Shown here in pieces: positions 19,019 through 28,328 of a stretch of DNA of 64,000 bases (position 1 is its first letter; the number at the start of each line of letters is the position of its first letter). The stretch is from assembly GCF_902141855.1 (NCBI RefSeq), contig NZ_CABFVH010000012.1, positions 1 through 64,000 on the forward strand. The letters run 5' to 3'. The position numbers and the translations under genes were made by a program. Below the pieces are notes generated by a model. It was not told the origin of the DNA, ran no database searches, and saw only the letters and a program-made list of their open reading frames with translations. Origin of the DNA: Methylobacterium dankookense. Its GTDB lineage: Bacteria; Pseudomonadota; Alphaproteobacteria; Rhizobiales; Beijerinckiaceae.

Positions 19019-20377
19019 TTACTGCGGCAATCTGCCCCCGGCGGCGGACATCTCGGTCAGGACGGGTGATTTGTCCTCATAGGTCTGGCCCGTCGCCGCG
19101 AGGGCGTTCCGGGCCGCGATGTCCGATGCGGGGATGTAGTCGAACAGCCCCTGGCGACCGACCAGATCGATCCCGGCCGACCGGATGCGGCTCATGTATC
19201 GATCGCGGCCCAGCTCCGATCCGATCTGGTAGACGGGGTAGGCGAAGTCGGTCACCACGCTTCCGAGACGATGGATCGTGCCAGAGAACAGGCCGACGGA
19301 GCGCACCGACTCCACGAAATCCGCGAATGCCGCGCCCTCCTCCGGCACCGGCCCGATGCAGGTGATCTCGACGCTGAAATATTCCCGGCCCTCCGAGCGA
19401 CCGTAATAGTCGGAATGCATGGTCAGGCGCTTCCACGAGCCCTTCGCGTGAAAATTGTAGAGTATCGTCGTGTCGAACTTCCGATTCCCGTCGAAGCTGC
19501 AGAACAGCGTCAGCATCTTCGTCGATACCGGGGCGGATGCGGTCTCGAACCCGAGCAGGGATCCGGTGATCTGCAGCGGGAACGTGCTCAGCACGCGGTC
19601 GCAATGCAGCGTCCCCGTCCGGGTTTCGACGACGTAATGGCCGTTGCACCGCCGGATGCGGTCGATCCCCGCATCGAAGGCGGAGGCCACGCCCATGTCC
19701 GTCAGGGTCTCGACGGCCAGATGGTACATGTCGCCGAAGCCGGATCTGGGCCGGGCGATGCAGGAGGCCGCCGGCGTTCCCTGCTGCCGGGAGCGCGGCG
19801 ATGCCGCCCGCTTCAGCCTTTCACGCAGGCCCGCATTGGATCCGATCCAGTTCATCCGCTTATGCGCGAATTCATGGCTGATCCGGCTGCTGGGGATGCC
19901 GTAGAAGCGCTCGACATATCTGTCGATGCCGGATTTCCTGGCCAGAAACGAGCCGAGGTAGTAATTGATGTAATCCTCGGCCGACCTATGGTGTCGATAT
20001 TTATACTTCGCATAGAGCAGATCCGCGATCGACCGCCCCATCTCCATCGCACTCATCGTCAGGAACTCGTCCCTGATGGAGTACGGGTATCTGGTAACGA
20101 TGCCGTCGGGATTCACCCGTTGAATCGTGTAATCGACCGGTACGCAGACATCCCTGATCTTGGGAAACATCTCGAATAGCGGGTTATTGTCCCAGAAGAA
20201 GATCGCGCCGATATCGAACGTGAATCCGGAAATCGATTTCGAGATGTGGTTTCCGCCGGGATCGGGGTAATTCTCGAGCAGGCATACGCCGTATCCGCGC
20301 TGCGCCAGATCGAAGCTGGAAACCAGACCGCTCACCCCGGCGCCGAGCACGATGACATCGTAGCGATCGCTCTTCAT
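19019..20377 (-). CDS. FAD/NAD(P)-dependent oxidoreductase, amine-oxidase/PPOX-like
   Basis: A 452-residue protein with an N-terminal Rossmann motif (VIVLGAGVSGLVSSFDLAQRG, written here as GAGVSG at residues 12-17) and the second FAD motif PGGNHISK. This arrangement is typical of protoporphyrinogen-oxidase, amine-oxidase and UDP-galactopyranose-mutase-like flavoproteins. The C-terminal FAD contact is less obvious (YPVYQIG, then FDYIPASDIAARNA). In polysaccharide loci such proteins often modify sugars, but no sugar genes are adjacent. It is solitary, with AT-richer flanks and less GC-biased codons than its neighbours, which suggests transfer. Substrate unknown. Confidence 0.8.
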   Translation of the reverse strand: MKSDRYDVIVLGAGVSGLVSSFDLAQRGYGVCLLENYPDPGGNHISKSISGFTFDIGAIFFWDNNPLFEMFPKIRDVCVPVDYTIQRVNPDGIVTRYPYSIRDEFLTMSAMEMGRSIADLLYAKYKYRHHRSAEDYINYYLGSFLARKSGIDRYVERFYGIPSSRISHEFAHKRMNWIGSNAGLRERLKRAASPRSRQQGTPAASCIARPRSGFGDMYHLAVETLTDMGVASAFDAGIDRIRRCNGHYVVETRTGTLHCDRVLSTFPLQITGSLLGFETASAPVSTKMLTLFCSFDGNRKFDTTILYNFHAKGSWKRLTMHSDYYGRSEGREYFSVEITCIGPVPEEGAAFADFVESVRSVGLFSGTIHRLGSVVTDFAYPVYQIGSELGRDRYMSRIRSAGIDLVGRQGLFDYIPASDIAARNALAATGQTYEDKSPVLTEMSAAGGRLPQ

Positions 20378-20784
20378 CGGATGCTACCCTTCCAGAAGCA
20401 TGCCCTACGGCGAACACCCTCGTCTGTTCAGATCGAGCCCAGAATCACGACGCATCGCAAATCAATCTTCAAAATCAGGCACATCAATAGATCCCGTCAA
20501 AAGCTGATCCCGCGCAGCTCTCGATCGGGAAAATTTTATCGATTGTCGAATTAGGAAAACAAGCGAGAGATTAGTCCGGATCCCTTTCGGCGGACGCTCC
20601 TTATGAGCTTGGTGACGGTTTGCCCAAGTGCAGAATCAGGTCTACGATAATTTCAAACGGTTGTCTGCATACGCTGAAGGCCGCCGTTTACACCTATGTC
20701 CCCGGCGTCAAAATCCTGACACTCCGTTGCAGCGTCGGGACCTTGACGCATGGCCTCGCAGGTCTAGCGACAGAGGAGAGCGCC
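20378..20784. other. AT-richer spacer
   Basis: This 407-base gap between two minus-strand genes is clearly richer in A and T than the surrounding sequence, especially about 20430-20560. I see no credible coding region. It should hold the promoter of the FAD oxidoreductase gene. Confidence 0.4.
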
Positions 20785-22662
20785 CTACGGCTCCGGCACA
20801 TAGCCGAGCGTGATCCGGTGCTCGCCGGAAGCGGCGTCGAAGGGGCGGTGGAGCGGCACCAGACCCGGCCGCGCCGAGGGGTGCACGTATCCGATGCGGT
20901 CGCCATCGGCGGCCTGCCCCTCGCAGGACGCGTCGCGCGAGAGGAAGCGGCCCCCTCGGCAGCGGTAGAGCGGCGCGCGATCCTCGCCGCCCGCGGTGAA
21001 GAGCGTGAAGGCCGTGCCCTCGAACGCCATGCCGGCCTTCGGCCCCTCGGCGAGGTCGCGCGCGTAGAGATGCGCGTCGCCGAGGCGCCAGCGGTACACG
21101 GGCGCGGTGCCGGCCGGAATGCGGCATCCCACGCCGGCCTGCCGGCAGCAGGCATTCGCGCCCGAGCGCCCCCACTCGGCAGGCGCGGTGGCGAGATAGG
21201 CCGCGCCCGTCGGATACCGGTCGACAGTGCTCAGGTCGATCGGCGCCGCGTAGGGGATCAGCCCGTAGAAGGCGCCCTGGTTGGAGCGGCCGCCCACCCC
21301 CTCCTGCGCCTCGACCGACTGGAAGTAGTTGTGCGCCTGCGCGAGGAGCGTCGGCGCCTGGAGCGCCAAAGCATGCGCCTGACAGAGGAACCGCGCCTGG
21401 CGCTCGATGCCGATCGACTGAGGCCAGCCCTGCTCGCTCGCGATCAGATAGGCCTGGGGATGTTCGAGGGACGTCGTCGGCAGGCCGAGCGCCTGCAGCT
21501 TCGCCTTCTGGTGCTCGACGACGAGATCGAGGTTGAGGAAGGAGTAGGTGCCCGGTGCGGGCGCCCTGTCGAGATTGCCGTAGGGATGGACGGCGACGCT
21601 CCAGCTCACCCGCGTGCCGAGATGCCGCCAGAGCCCGTCGACCAAAGTCCGCGACCCGATATGGGCGGGATCGGCCGGGCCGATGCGGGGCGGGCTCCAG
21701 TGCAGATCGGTGCTCGCATAGAGCATGATGCCCGCGCTGTTGCGCTGGACCGCGTCGTGTGCGCGGGCGACGAGGTCCGCGTATTTCGCGAGCCAGCGGG
21801 CCTCGTCTTCCGGGCCGGGGCGGCCCCGCGTCGCGACCACCGGCGAGTAGTCGAAGAAGACGGCGCTCGCGGCCTCGTTCCAGACGATGAGGTGCGAGAT
21901 CTTTCCGTGCCCGCCGCGCCCGCTGTAGCGGTTGGCGACGAAGGCCACGTAATCCTCGAAATCGTCCATCGCGTCGTCGCGCGGGACGCAGCCGTCCTTG
22001 AGCGTCACGCCGCCGAAGGGCGAGCCGAGACAGGCTGGATCGCGGTACCGCTCCGGCGCCGCCCAGAGCACCGCCCCGCTCTGCATACCCGATGCGGCAT
22101 CGCGCGCGATCTGCCGGTCGAAGAGCGCGACCTGCGCCTCCGAGAAGCAGCGGAACCTGTGGAAGCCCCAGGCCGCGCGCTCGGCCTCGCTGGCGGGGAC
22201 CATGAAGCTGCCTGCGGGGCAGGCGACCGGATCGGCGCTCGAAGGAACAGCCTCGGTCTCCAGGCCGCGCCAGAAGAGGTTGTACTCCTTGTAGCCGAGC
22301 CCCATCCGCCGGAACGCCGCGTAGCGCGCGTCCTGGATCTCCGCGGGATCGTCGAGGCGGAAATCGTGCACGCCCTGCTTCGAGGACGGGGGCACATAGG
22401 TGGCGGAGATGAAGCGCTGGCGCGCGAAGCAGGTGTCGAAGGTCGCCGTTCCGGTGAGCCTGCCATTCGCGCAGCTGCGCCCCTCAGGGATGCAGGCCGC
22501 ATCGACCGCGGCGACGGGGGCCGGATAGACCGTCACCGCACCGCCATGCGGGATGCTGCGGCCGTTCAGCATGCAGGCCGCCGCCTCCGCGGGGCCGGGG
22601 GCTTCCGCCGCGCCGGCCTGGACGGCCAGGACGAGCAGGATCCCCGCGAGCGCTGCGGTCAT
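20785..22662 (-). CDS. Secreted protein, possible glycoside-hydrolase-like (DUF5722-type)
   Basis: A 625-residue exported protein starting MTAALAGILLVLAVQAGAAE, a clear signal peptide. The middle part looks like a TIM-barrel glycosidase-like domain: KISHLIVWNEAASAVFFDYS, then WSVAVHPYGNLD and LIASEQGWPQS, with acidic residues in WNEA and SEQGW at places expected for catalytic Glu. This fits my memory of the DUF5722 family but I cannot confirm it. The C-terminal 120 residues (APVYRWRLGDAHLYARD; APLYRCRGGRFLSRD) look like a repeated carbohydrate-binding-type module. Many paired cysteines fit an exported protein. No clear operon partner. Confidence 0.75.
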   Translation of the reverse strand: MTAALAGILLVLAVQAGAAEAPGPAEAAACMLNGRSIPHGGAVTVYPAPVAAVDAACIPEGRSCANGRLTGTATFDTCFARQRFISATYVPPSSKQGVHDFRLDDPAEIQDARYAAFRRMGLGYKEYNLFWRGLETEAVPSSADPVACPAGSFMVPASEAERAAWGFHRFRCFSEAQVALFDRQIARDAASGMQSGAVLWAAPERYRDPACLGSPFGGVTLKDGCVPRDDAMDDFEDYVAFVANRYSGRGGHGKISHLIVWNEAASAVFFDYSPVVATRGRPGPEDEARWLAKYADLVARAHDAVQRNSAGIMLYASTDLHWSPPRIGPADPAHIGSRTLVDGLWRHLGTRVSWSVAVHPYGNLDRAPAPGTYSFLNLDLVVEHQKAKLQALGLPTTSLEHPQAYLIASEQGWPQSIGIERQARFLCQAHALALQAPTLLAQAHNYFQSVEAQEGVGGRSNQGAFYGLIPYAAPIDLSTVDRYPTGAAYLATAPAEWGRSGANACCRQAGVGCRIPAGTAPVYRWRLGDAHLYARDLAEGPKAGMAFEGTAFTLFTAGGEDRAPLYRCRGGRFLSRDASCEGQAADGDRIGYVHPSARPGLVPLHRPFDAASGEHRITLGYVPEP

Positions 22663-23249
22663 GCCGGCATGCGACGCGGGCGCACGGAACTCCACCTCGC
22701 CTCCACCGATCCATGGACGTGGCGACGTCGTGGCCCTCCCGGCCGGTGGGATCAAGGCTCGCCGATCCGGTTTCAGCGCCTTGAGCACAGGGACAACCGT
22801 AACGGTTTATCGAAACGCGCGGGGCATCCCGGCTATAGGCGGCCCGAAGCGGCACCGTCCGGGAAGACGTCCAATCGCTCGCTCAAGTAAGCAACTTGAG
22901 ATGACGGACATTCACCTGATGGGCCCCTTCTTGGCCGCAATACGATACTATGCAAACTATCCGCCGTGCATCGAGCCGCTGGATCCCGTCGATCACGACT
23001 TCTAGTGACCTCGCCCGACTCCTCCAGCGACCAACACGGTCGCCCTTGCATCCTGAACGATCGAAACCTGCGTTAAGGATGCGGCCAATTCTGTCGAATC
23101 CCGTGCATTCAGCGTCTTAATCTATGTATTTTCACATATATATTTGAGCCTGTTATTGTCGAAAAATTGCATTCAATTCACGCTTGGAATAAAAGGTGAC
23201 ATTTATGCCCGGACGTCAGAGCGAGATCTGACTCTTTGCGCACGTTAAG
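22663..23249. other. Divergent AT-rich intergenic region
   Basis: This 587-base region separates the leftward secreted-protein gene from the rightward TadE-like gene and should hold both promoters. The part at 23100-23190 is the most AT-rich stretch of the window (for example TATTTTCACATATATATTTG at about 23126). I see no gene or strong hairpin. Confidence 0.45.
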
Positions 23250-23741
23250 ATGCGTGCAATCTTTTCCGCGTTTTCTCAATCTCCAGTTGTTCTCGCACAG
23301 GTTGTAACCGCGATGTGCCTCCGCCTCTGCGCGAGGATCCTGAGGCGAAGAGACGGCGCTGCGGCCGTCGAATTCAGCCTCATCGCACCTCTTCTGCTCG
23401 CTATCCTCCTGGGAATCATGGCGTTCGGCAGCTTCCTCGGCTTCGCCCACAGCCTCCAGACGGTTGCGAGCGAAGCGGCCCGTGCCGCCGTCGCGGGACT
23501 CGACCCTGCCGAGCGCATCACGATCGCGACGGCGGCTGCACAACGTAGTATTGCAACCAGCCCGTTGCTGCGCCCGAATGCCGTGTCGATCGAGGCGGGC
23601 CAGGACGCCGCCGATCCGGATCTCTTCACCGTCACGCTGCGCTACGATCTCAACGCAACGTTGCTCAGCCTGATTCCACCCCTGCTGCCCGTGCCCAAGG
23701 CGCTGTCGCGCACGGCCAGCATCCGCAGGGGTGGGCTGTGA
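23250..23741 (+). CDS. TadE-like pseudopilin
   Basis: A 163-residue protein with the TadE signature near residues 34-58: a charged N-terminus, then GAAAVEFSLIAPLLLAILLG and a hydrophobic helix, followed by an Ala-rich extracytoplasmic region. TadE/TadF proteins are minor pseudopilins of Flp/Tad pili, processed after the Gly before the hydrophobic stretch. A second ATG at 23313 (MCLRLCARIL) would give a shorter, more typical start. The downstream TadG-like gene overlaps its stop by 4 bases. None of the core Tad machinery (TadA, TadB/C, RcpA) is nearby. Confidence 0.85.
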   Translation: MRAIFSAFSQSPVVLAQVVTAMCLRLCARILRRRDGAAAVEFSLIAPLLLAILLGIMAFGSFLGFAHSLQTVASEAARAAVAGLDPAERITIATAAAQRSIATSPLLRPNAVSIEAGQDAADPDLFTVTLRYDLNATLLSLIPPLLPVPKALSRTASIRRGGL

Positions 23742-25381
23742 GGCTCGGCCCCCTCGTCCGGCGCGCGCGGCGGGACGATACCGGATCGATCATCCCGGTC
23801 ACCGCCGTCGCGCTCGCGGCCCTGTTCGGCTTTGCCGGATTGGGGATCGACCTCGGCGTGGTCTTCCTGGAGAAGCGGCGCGTCCAGTCGCTGGCCGATC
23901 TCGCCGCGCTCGCATCGGTCCGATCGAACAACAGCGTCGATGCGGCGCGGCGGGCCCTGTCCGACAACGGCTACGGCACCCGGGCCGAGCTCTCCGTGAC
24001 GCCGGGCACCTACAGCGCCAACCGCGCGACGCCGGCGGCCGGCCGCTTCGCCGGGGGCGGCAGCGACCCCAACGCGGCCCATATCCGCCTGACCAGCAGC
24101 GTCCGCACGGGATTCTCGCGGGTGATCGGCGCGCCCGCCAGCTACGCGGTCTCGGGCGAGGCCACGGCCATGCGCGCCGACCTCGCCGCCTTCGGGCTCG
24201 GCTCGCGCCTCGTCGGCCTGGATGCGGGCATCGCGAACGCCCTCCTGTCGCGCCTGCTCGGCACGACCATCACCCTGTCGATCATGGATTACCGCGCGCT
24301 GGCGAGCCTCAGGATCGATGCGCTCGGCTTCCTGCGCGCCGCGGCCCCCCGGGTCGGAATCCAGGCCGGCACCTACGACGAGGTGCTGAAGGCCAGCCTG
24401 TCGGCCCTCGATCTCACCACTTTCCTCGCCCAGGCGGCGGAGCGGACGAGCACGAGCGCCCCCGGCCTCGCGGCCCTCAACGCCCTGACGGCCGTCCTCA
24501 GCGGAACGGGCCTCTCCGTGCGGCTCGCCGGATTGCTGACGGCCGGCGCCTACGGGCCTTTGCCGCTGACGCGGACGGGGGAGGCGCTCTGGGTCAACGC
24601 CCTCGACGTCATCGGCGCGGCCGCCTTCCTGGCCAATGGCAGCAACCAGGTCGGGCTCGACCTGGGCAGCGCCGTCCCGGGCCTCCTGCGCGCCAGGATC
24701 ACGCTGCGCATCGGGGAAGCTTGGCGCACCTCCGGCTTCGTCGGCGCCGGCGCCGGCCTGAGCACGGCCCAGCAACGCCTCCTGGTCGAGGTCTGGATCC
24801 CGGGTCCGGCCGGGCTGATCAGCCTCTACCTGCCGGTCTATCTCGAACTGGCGCCGGCGCGCGCCACGCTCAGGAAGGTCGCCTGCCCCTGGACGACGCC
24901 GGGCGAGCGCGCGGTGACGCTCGACGTGACCACCGGGGTCTCCTACCTCGCGATCGGCACTACGTCCGCGAGCGCGATCGATCTCGGCGCGCCCCGCCCA
25001 GGCCTGGTCCCGGCCCCCATCCTGCAGGTGCCCCTGCTCACCGTGAGCGGGACGGCGAGCCTCGAACTCGGCGCCTCGACGCAATCCGTGAGCTTCGGCG
25101 ATGACGACATCCGGGCCGGGCGCACGAAGACGGTGTCGACCGGCAACCTCGCCGGGTCCCTGTCCGCCGGACTGCTCGCGAATCTCGACCTGCGCATCAA
25201 TGGGACCGGGCTTCCCGGCATCCTCGATCCGCGCGGTCTCGTATCAACGGCCCTCGCCGCCGCGGCCCAGCCGATCGACGCCCTGCTGTTCTCGGTCCTC
25301 AACCTCGCCGGCGTGAAGGTCGGCTCCGCCGACGTCGCGGTCACCGGCACGCGGTGCGGCGGCGCCGTCCTCGTGCAGTGA
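23738..25381 (+). CDS. TadG-like protein (Tad_N domain)
   Basis: A 547-residue protein that starts at a GTG overlapping the TadE stop (GTGA). The N-terminus has the Tad_N pattern: DDTGSIIPVTAVALAALFG, then GLGIDLGVVFLEKRRVQSLA and DLAALAS, which is a hydrophobic anchor followed by the conserved heptad-like region. The rest is a long extracytoplasmic domain rich in Ala, Gly, Leu, Ser and Thr, with no von Willebrand motif that I can see. TadG proteins anchor or modulate Flp pili at the envelope. It is probably co-translated with the TadE-like protein. Confidence 0.85.
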   Translation: MRLGPLVRRARRDDTGSIIPVTAVALAALFGFAGLGIDLGVVFLEKRRVQSLADLAALASVRSNNSVDAARRALSDNGYGTRAELSVTPGTYSANRATPAAGRFAGGGSDPNAAHIRLTSSVRTGFSRVIGAPASYAVSGEATAMRADLAAFGLGSRLVGLDAGIANALLSRLLGTTITLSIMDYRALASLRIDALGFLRAAAPRVGIQAGTYDEVLKASLSALDLTTFLAQAAERTSTSAPGLAALNALTAVLSGTGLSVRLAGLLTAGAYGPLPLTRTGEALWVNALDVIGAAAFLANGSNQVGLDLGSAVPGLLRARITLRIGEAWRTSGFVGAGAGLSTAQQRLLVEVWIPGPAGLISLYLPVYLELAPARATLRKVACPWTTPGERAVTLDVTTGVSYLAIGTTSASAIDLGAPRPGLVPAPILQVPLLTVSGTASLELGASTQSVSFGDDDIRAGRTKTVSTGNLAGSLSAGLLANLDLRINGTGLPGILDPRGLVSTALAAAAQPIDALLFSVLNLAGVKVGSADVAVTGTRCGGAVLVQ

Positions 25382-25521
25382 GCGGCACAGCCTTCGATTG
25401 CATGCCCAAGCTCTCATTCGAAGCCGAAGTCGAATTTCCCAGACGCGTCACACTCCCATCGAGACCGCGCCCGTCATCCATCGCTTTCGTCGAACCTCAA
25501 GCCCAGTCGAGTCAGCCGATC

Positions 25522-25872
25522 ATGTTCGTCGAGCGTCGAACTCTGCCGCGCAGCAGCGAGTTGCGCATCGCGCATCTCGCCTTCGGGAACGAGGTGACGC
25601 CGCTCTCCTGCCTGGTCTGGAACGTCTCGCCGTCGAGCCTGCTGATCGAGCCGCTCCCCGAGAACGCCGTCCCGGCCGAGTTGCGGGCCATCCCGGCCTG
25701 CCAGCGCCTCGACGGTCCGATCCGGATCAGCCGCCGGGCGCACGGCACCTTCGTGGTCGAGCGGCTCGCCGGTCGGGATACGGACGCGCGGATCGAGGCC
25801 GTCCGCCAGCCGTTCCGACAGCCCCCGATCGAACCGACGATCCACCATCCGCGCCCGTCTTCGAGGTCCTGA
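25522..25872 (+). CDS. PilZ-like small protein
   Basis: A 116-residue protein starting MFVERRTLPRSSELRIAHLA. The ERRTLPR segment and the later CLVWNVSPSSLLIEP resemble the RxxxR and [D/N]xSxxG motifs of PilZ c-di-GMP receptors, but the final glycine of the second motif is missing, so binding is uncertain. It ends 4 bases before the start of an MHYT-GGDEF-EAL gene on the same strand, which supports a c-di-GMP link. The in-frame extension upstream to 25354 overlaps tadG and looks non-native. An unrelated small domain is possible. Confidence 0.6.
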   Translation: MFVERRTLPRSSELRIAHLAFGNEVTPLSCLVWNVSPSSLLIEPLPENAVPAELRAIPACQRLDGPIRISRRAHGTFVVERLAGRDTDARIEAVRQPFRQPPIEPTIHHPRPSSRS

Positions 25873-25876
25873 CCCG

Positions 25877-28312
25877 ATGTATCGGATGTTCAATTGCCTG
25901 GTCGAGCAGCACGCCGTCTGGGTCGTCCCGCTGGCGGGGCTGGTGTGCTGGGTCTCCCTCCACACGGCGCTGCGGCTCAACCGGCAATCCCTCGACAGCG
26001 AGGGGCGCGCCCGATGGGCGTGGCTGCTCGCAGCCAGCTTCTGCGCCGGGGCGGGGATCTGGTGCACGCATTTCATCGGTATGCTCGGCTACGATCCCGG
26101 CCTCTCCGTCGATTACCGCATCGACGGAACGCTGGTGTCCCTGATCATCGCGGTCTCCGCGGTCCTGGCGGCGTTCGTGGTGGTCCGGGTGGGGAGCCGC
26201 CTCCTCGGGGCGATCGGGGCGGGCCTCGTCCTCGCGCTCGGCGTGGCGGCCATGCACGTCGTCGGCATGCTCAGCATCCAGGTGCCCGGCGTGCTGGTCT
26301 GGGACAAGACCCTGCTCTGCGGCGCCGTCGGGAGCGGCTGCATCCTGTCGGCGGCCGCCTTCGCGGCCCACCGGCATCCGCGGACGATGCACGCCCCCAT
26401 CCTGGTCGCGACCGTGCTCACGGCATCCGTGGCGTTCCTGCACTTCACCGCGATGGCGGCGGTCGAGATCGTGCCGGACCTGACCTTCGCCGAGGCGGCG
26501 CCGAGCCTCCCGCGGCTCGCCCTCTCTGCCGGCATCACCGCGATCATGCTCAGCATCCTGGGCTTCGGCGTGCTCGCGCTCTTCGCCGACCGGATGCGCC
26601 GCGCCAACGCGGCCCTGCGCGCCAGCGAGGCGGCGCTGCGCCTCAGCGAGGAGCGCCTCGCCCTCGCCGTGGATGCCGACGGCCTCTGGGACATCACCCT
26701 GGCGACGGGCGAGATGTGGCTGTCCGACCGCTGGCACATGATGCTCGGCTACGCGCCCGGCGAGCTCGAAGGACATACCGGGACCTGGGAGCGCCTCGTC
26801 CATCCCGAGGACAGGGCCCGGACCCTGCGCCTGCTGAACGACCATCTGGAGGGCCGCAGCGCGGTCTACGAGTGCGAGCACCGCCTGCTGCGCAAGGACG
26901 GCACGTGGTGCTGGGTCATGGCTCGCGGCAAGGTCGTCACCCGGACGCCGTCCGGGCATCCGGCGCGCATCGTCGGGCTCCAGTTCGACACCACCGTGCG
27001 GCGCGAGGCGGAACGGCGGATCGCCCACATGGCCCTGCACGACGCGCTGACCGGCCTGCCGAACCGGGTGCTCTTCCGCGAGCGCCTGAACGACCAGATC
27101 GCTCGGGCGCCGGCGCAGGGGCACGGCTTCGCGGTGCTGGCCTGCGACCTCGACCGCTTCAAGGCCGTGAACGACACCTACGGCCATCCCGCCGGGGACG
27201 CGCTCCTGAAGGTCATCGCGGACCGGCTGCGCAGCGTGGTGCGGGCGACCGACACCATCGCGCGCCTCGGCGGCGACGAGTTCGCGATCATCCTCTGCCA
27301 GATCGACGGGCCGCAATCGGCCGAGCTGGTGGCGCAGCGCCTGATCGAGGCGGTGGAGCGGCCGGTGGATCTCGGATCCTTCGTGGCCGGGGTCGGGATC
27401 AGCATCGGCATCGCGACGGCACCGGACGAGCGGGATGCCGACGACCTCTTCAAGAAGGCCGACATCGCGCTCTACCGGGCCAAGGCCGAGGGCCGGAACA
27501 CCTTCCGCTACTACCTGCCCGGCATGGATGCGGGCGTCGCGAGCCGCAGCGGGCTGGAGCGCGACCTGCGCGCCGCGCTCCGCACCGGCGCGTTCTCGCT
27601 CCACTACCAGCCGGTCTTCGGCGCGGAGGATGCGGTGCTGCGCGGATTCGAGGCGCTTCTGCGCTGGCAGCATCCCGGGCTCGGCCCGATCTCGCCAGCC
27701 GAGTTCATCCCGATCGCCGAGGAGAACGGCCAGATCGTGCCGCTCGGCGAATGGGCCCTGCGCGAGGCCTGCCGCGAGGCGTCGCGCTGGCCGGACGACC
27801 TGCGGGTCTCGGTGAACGTGTCGGCGGTGCAGCTTCGCCAGCCCGGCCTGGAACAGGCCGTCCTCGGCGCCCTGGCCGCGGCATCCCTCGCGGCGACGCG
27901 GCTCGAGCTGGAGATCACCGAGAGCGTGCTCATCCGAGACAGCGAGGCCTCGATGGCCTGCCTCCACCGGCTGCGGGCGCTCGGCGTGCGCATCGCGCTG
28001 GACGATTTCGGCACGGGCTATTCCTCGCTGAGCTACCTGCGCCGCTTCCCCTTCGACCGGATCAAGATCGACCGCTCGTTCATCCGCGACATCGCCGACC
28101 CCGACACGGCCGCGATCGTCCGGGCCATCGTCGGCATCGGCACACGGCTCGGCGCCGCGGTGACGGCCGAGGGCGTCGAGACCGCCGACCAGCTCCGGCA
28201 GGTGCGGGACCAGAACTGCACCGAGGTGCAGGGCTTCCTGTTCGGCAGGCCGGTCCCCGCGGAGGAGGCCGCGCGGATCATCGAGGGCAGCGCCGGGCGG
28301 CGGGCGGCCTGA
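25877..28312 (+). CDS. MHYT-PAS-GGDEF-EAL c-di-GMP turnover protein
   Basis: An 811-residue membrane protein. Residues 1-235 form an MHYT-type seven-helix sensor (CTHFIGMLGY, MHVVGML and LHFTAMAAVEI carry the His/Met pattern thought to bind metal or gas). A PAS domain follows (about 255-375; GLWDITLATGEMWLSDRW). The diguanylate cyclase domain has an intact RLGGDEFAIIL near residue 465. The phosphodiesterase domain has GFEALLRWQHP near 590, plus ITESVLIR and DDFGTGYSS. Both active sites look intact, so it may make and break c-di-GMP. It is preceded by a PilZ-like gene. Confidence 0.95.
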   Translation: MYRMFNCLVEQHAVWVVPLAGLVCWVSLHTALRLNRQSLDSEGRARWAWLLAASFCAGAGIWCTHFIGMLGYDPGLSVDYRIDGTLVSLIIAVSAVLAAFVVVRVGSRLLGAIGAGLVLALGVAAMHVVGMLSIQVPGVLVWDKTLLCGAVGSGCILSAAAFAAHRHPRTMHAPILVATVLTASVAFLHFTAMAAVEIVPDLTFAEAAPSLPRLALSAGITAIMLSILGFGVLALFADRMRRANAALRASEAALRLSEERLALAVDADGLWDITLATGEMWLSDRWHMMLGYAPGELEGHTGTWERLVHPEDRARTLRLLNDHLEGRSAVYECEHRLLRKDGTWCWVMARGKVVTRTPSGHPARIVGLQFDTTVRREAERRIAHMALHDALTGLPNRVLFRERLNDQIARAPAQGHGFAVLACDLDRFKAVNDTYGHPAGDALLKVIADRLRSVVRATDTIARLGGDEFAIILCQIDGPQSAELVAQRLIEAVERPVDLGSFVAGVGISIGIATAPDERDADDLFKKADIALYRAKAEGRNTFRYYLPGMDAGVASRSGLERDLRAALRTGAFSLHYQPVFGAEDAVLRGFEALLRWQHPGLGPISPAEFIPIAEENGQIVPLGEWALREACREASRWPDDLRVSVNVSAVQLRQPGLEQAVLGALAAASLAATRLELEITESVLIRDSEASMACLHRLRALGVRIALDDFGTGYSSLSYLRRFPFDRIKIDRSFIRDIADPDTAAIVRAIVGIGTRLGAAVTAEGVETADQLRQVRDQNCTEVQGFLFGRPVPAEEAARIIEGSAGRRAA

Positions 28313-28328
28313 TCCGACTCCTGTGCCA

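Noticed and set aside
20620..22890. Long plus-strand frame opposite the secreted hydrolase-like gene
   Set aside because: Arg/Ala/Glu-rich shadow with no signal peptide; the minus-strand protein has a signal peptide and cysteines in a sensible pattern.
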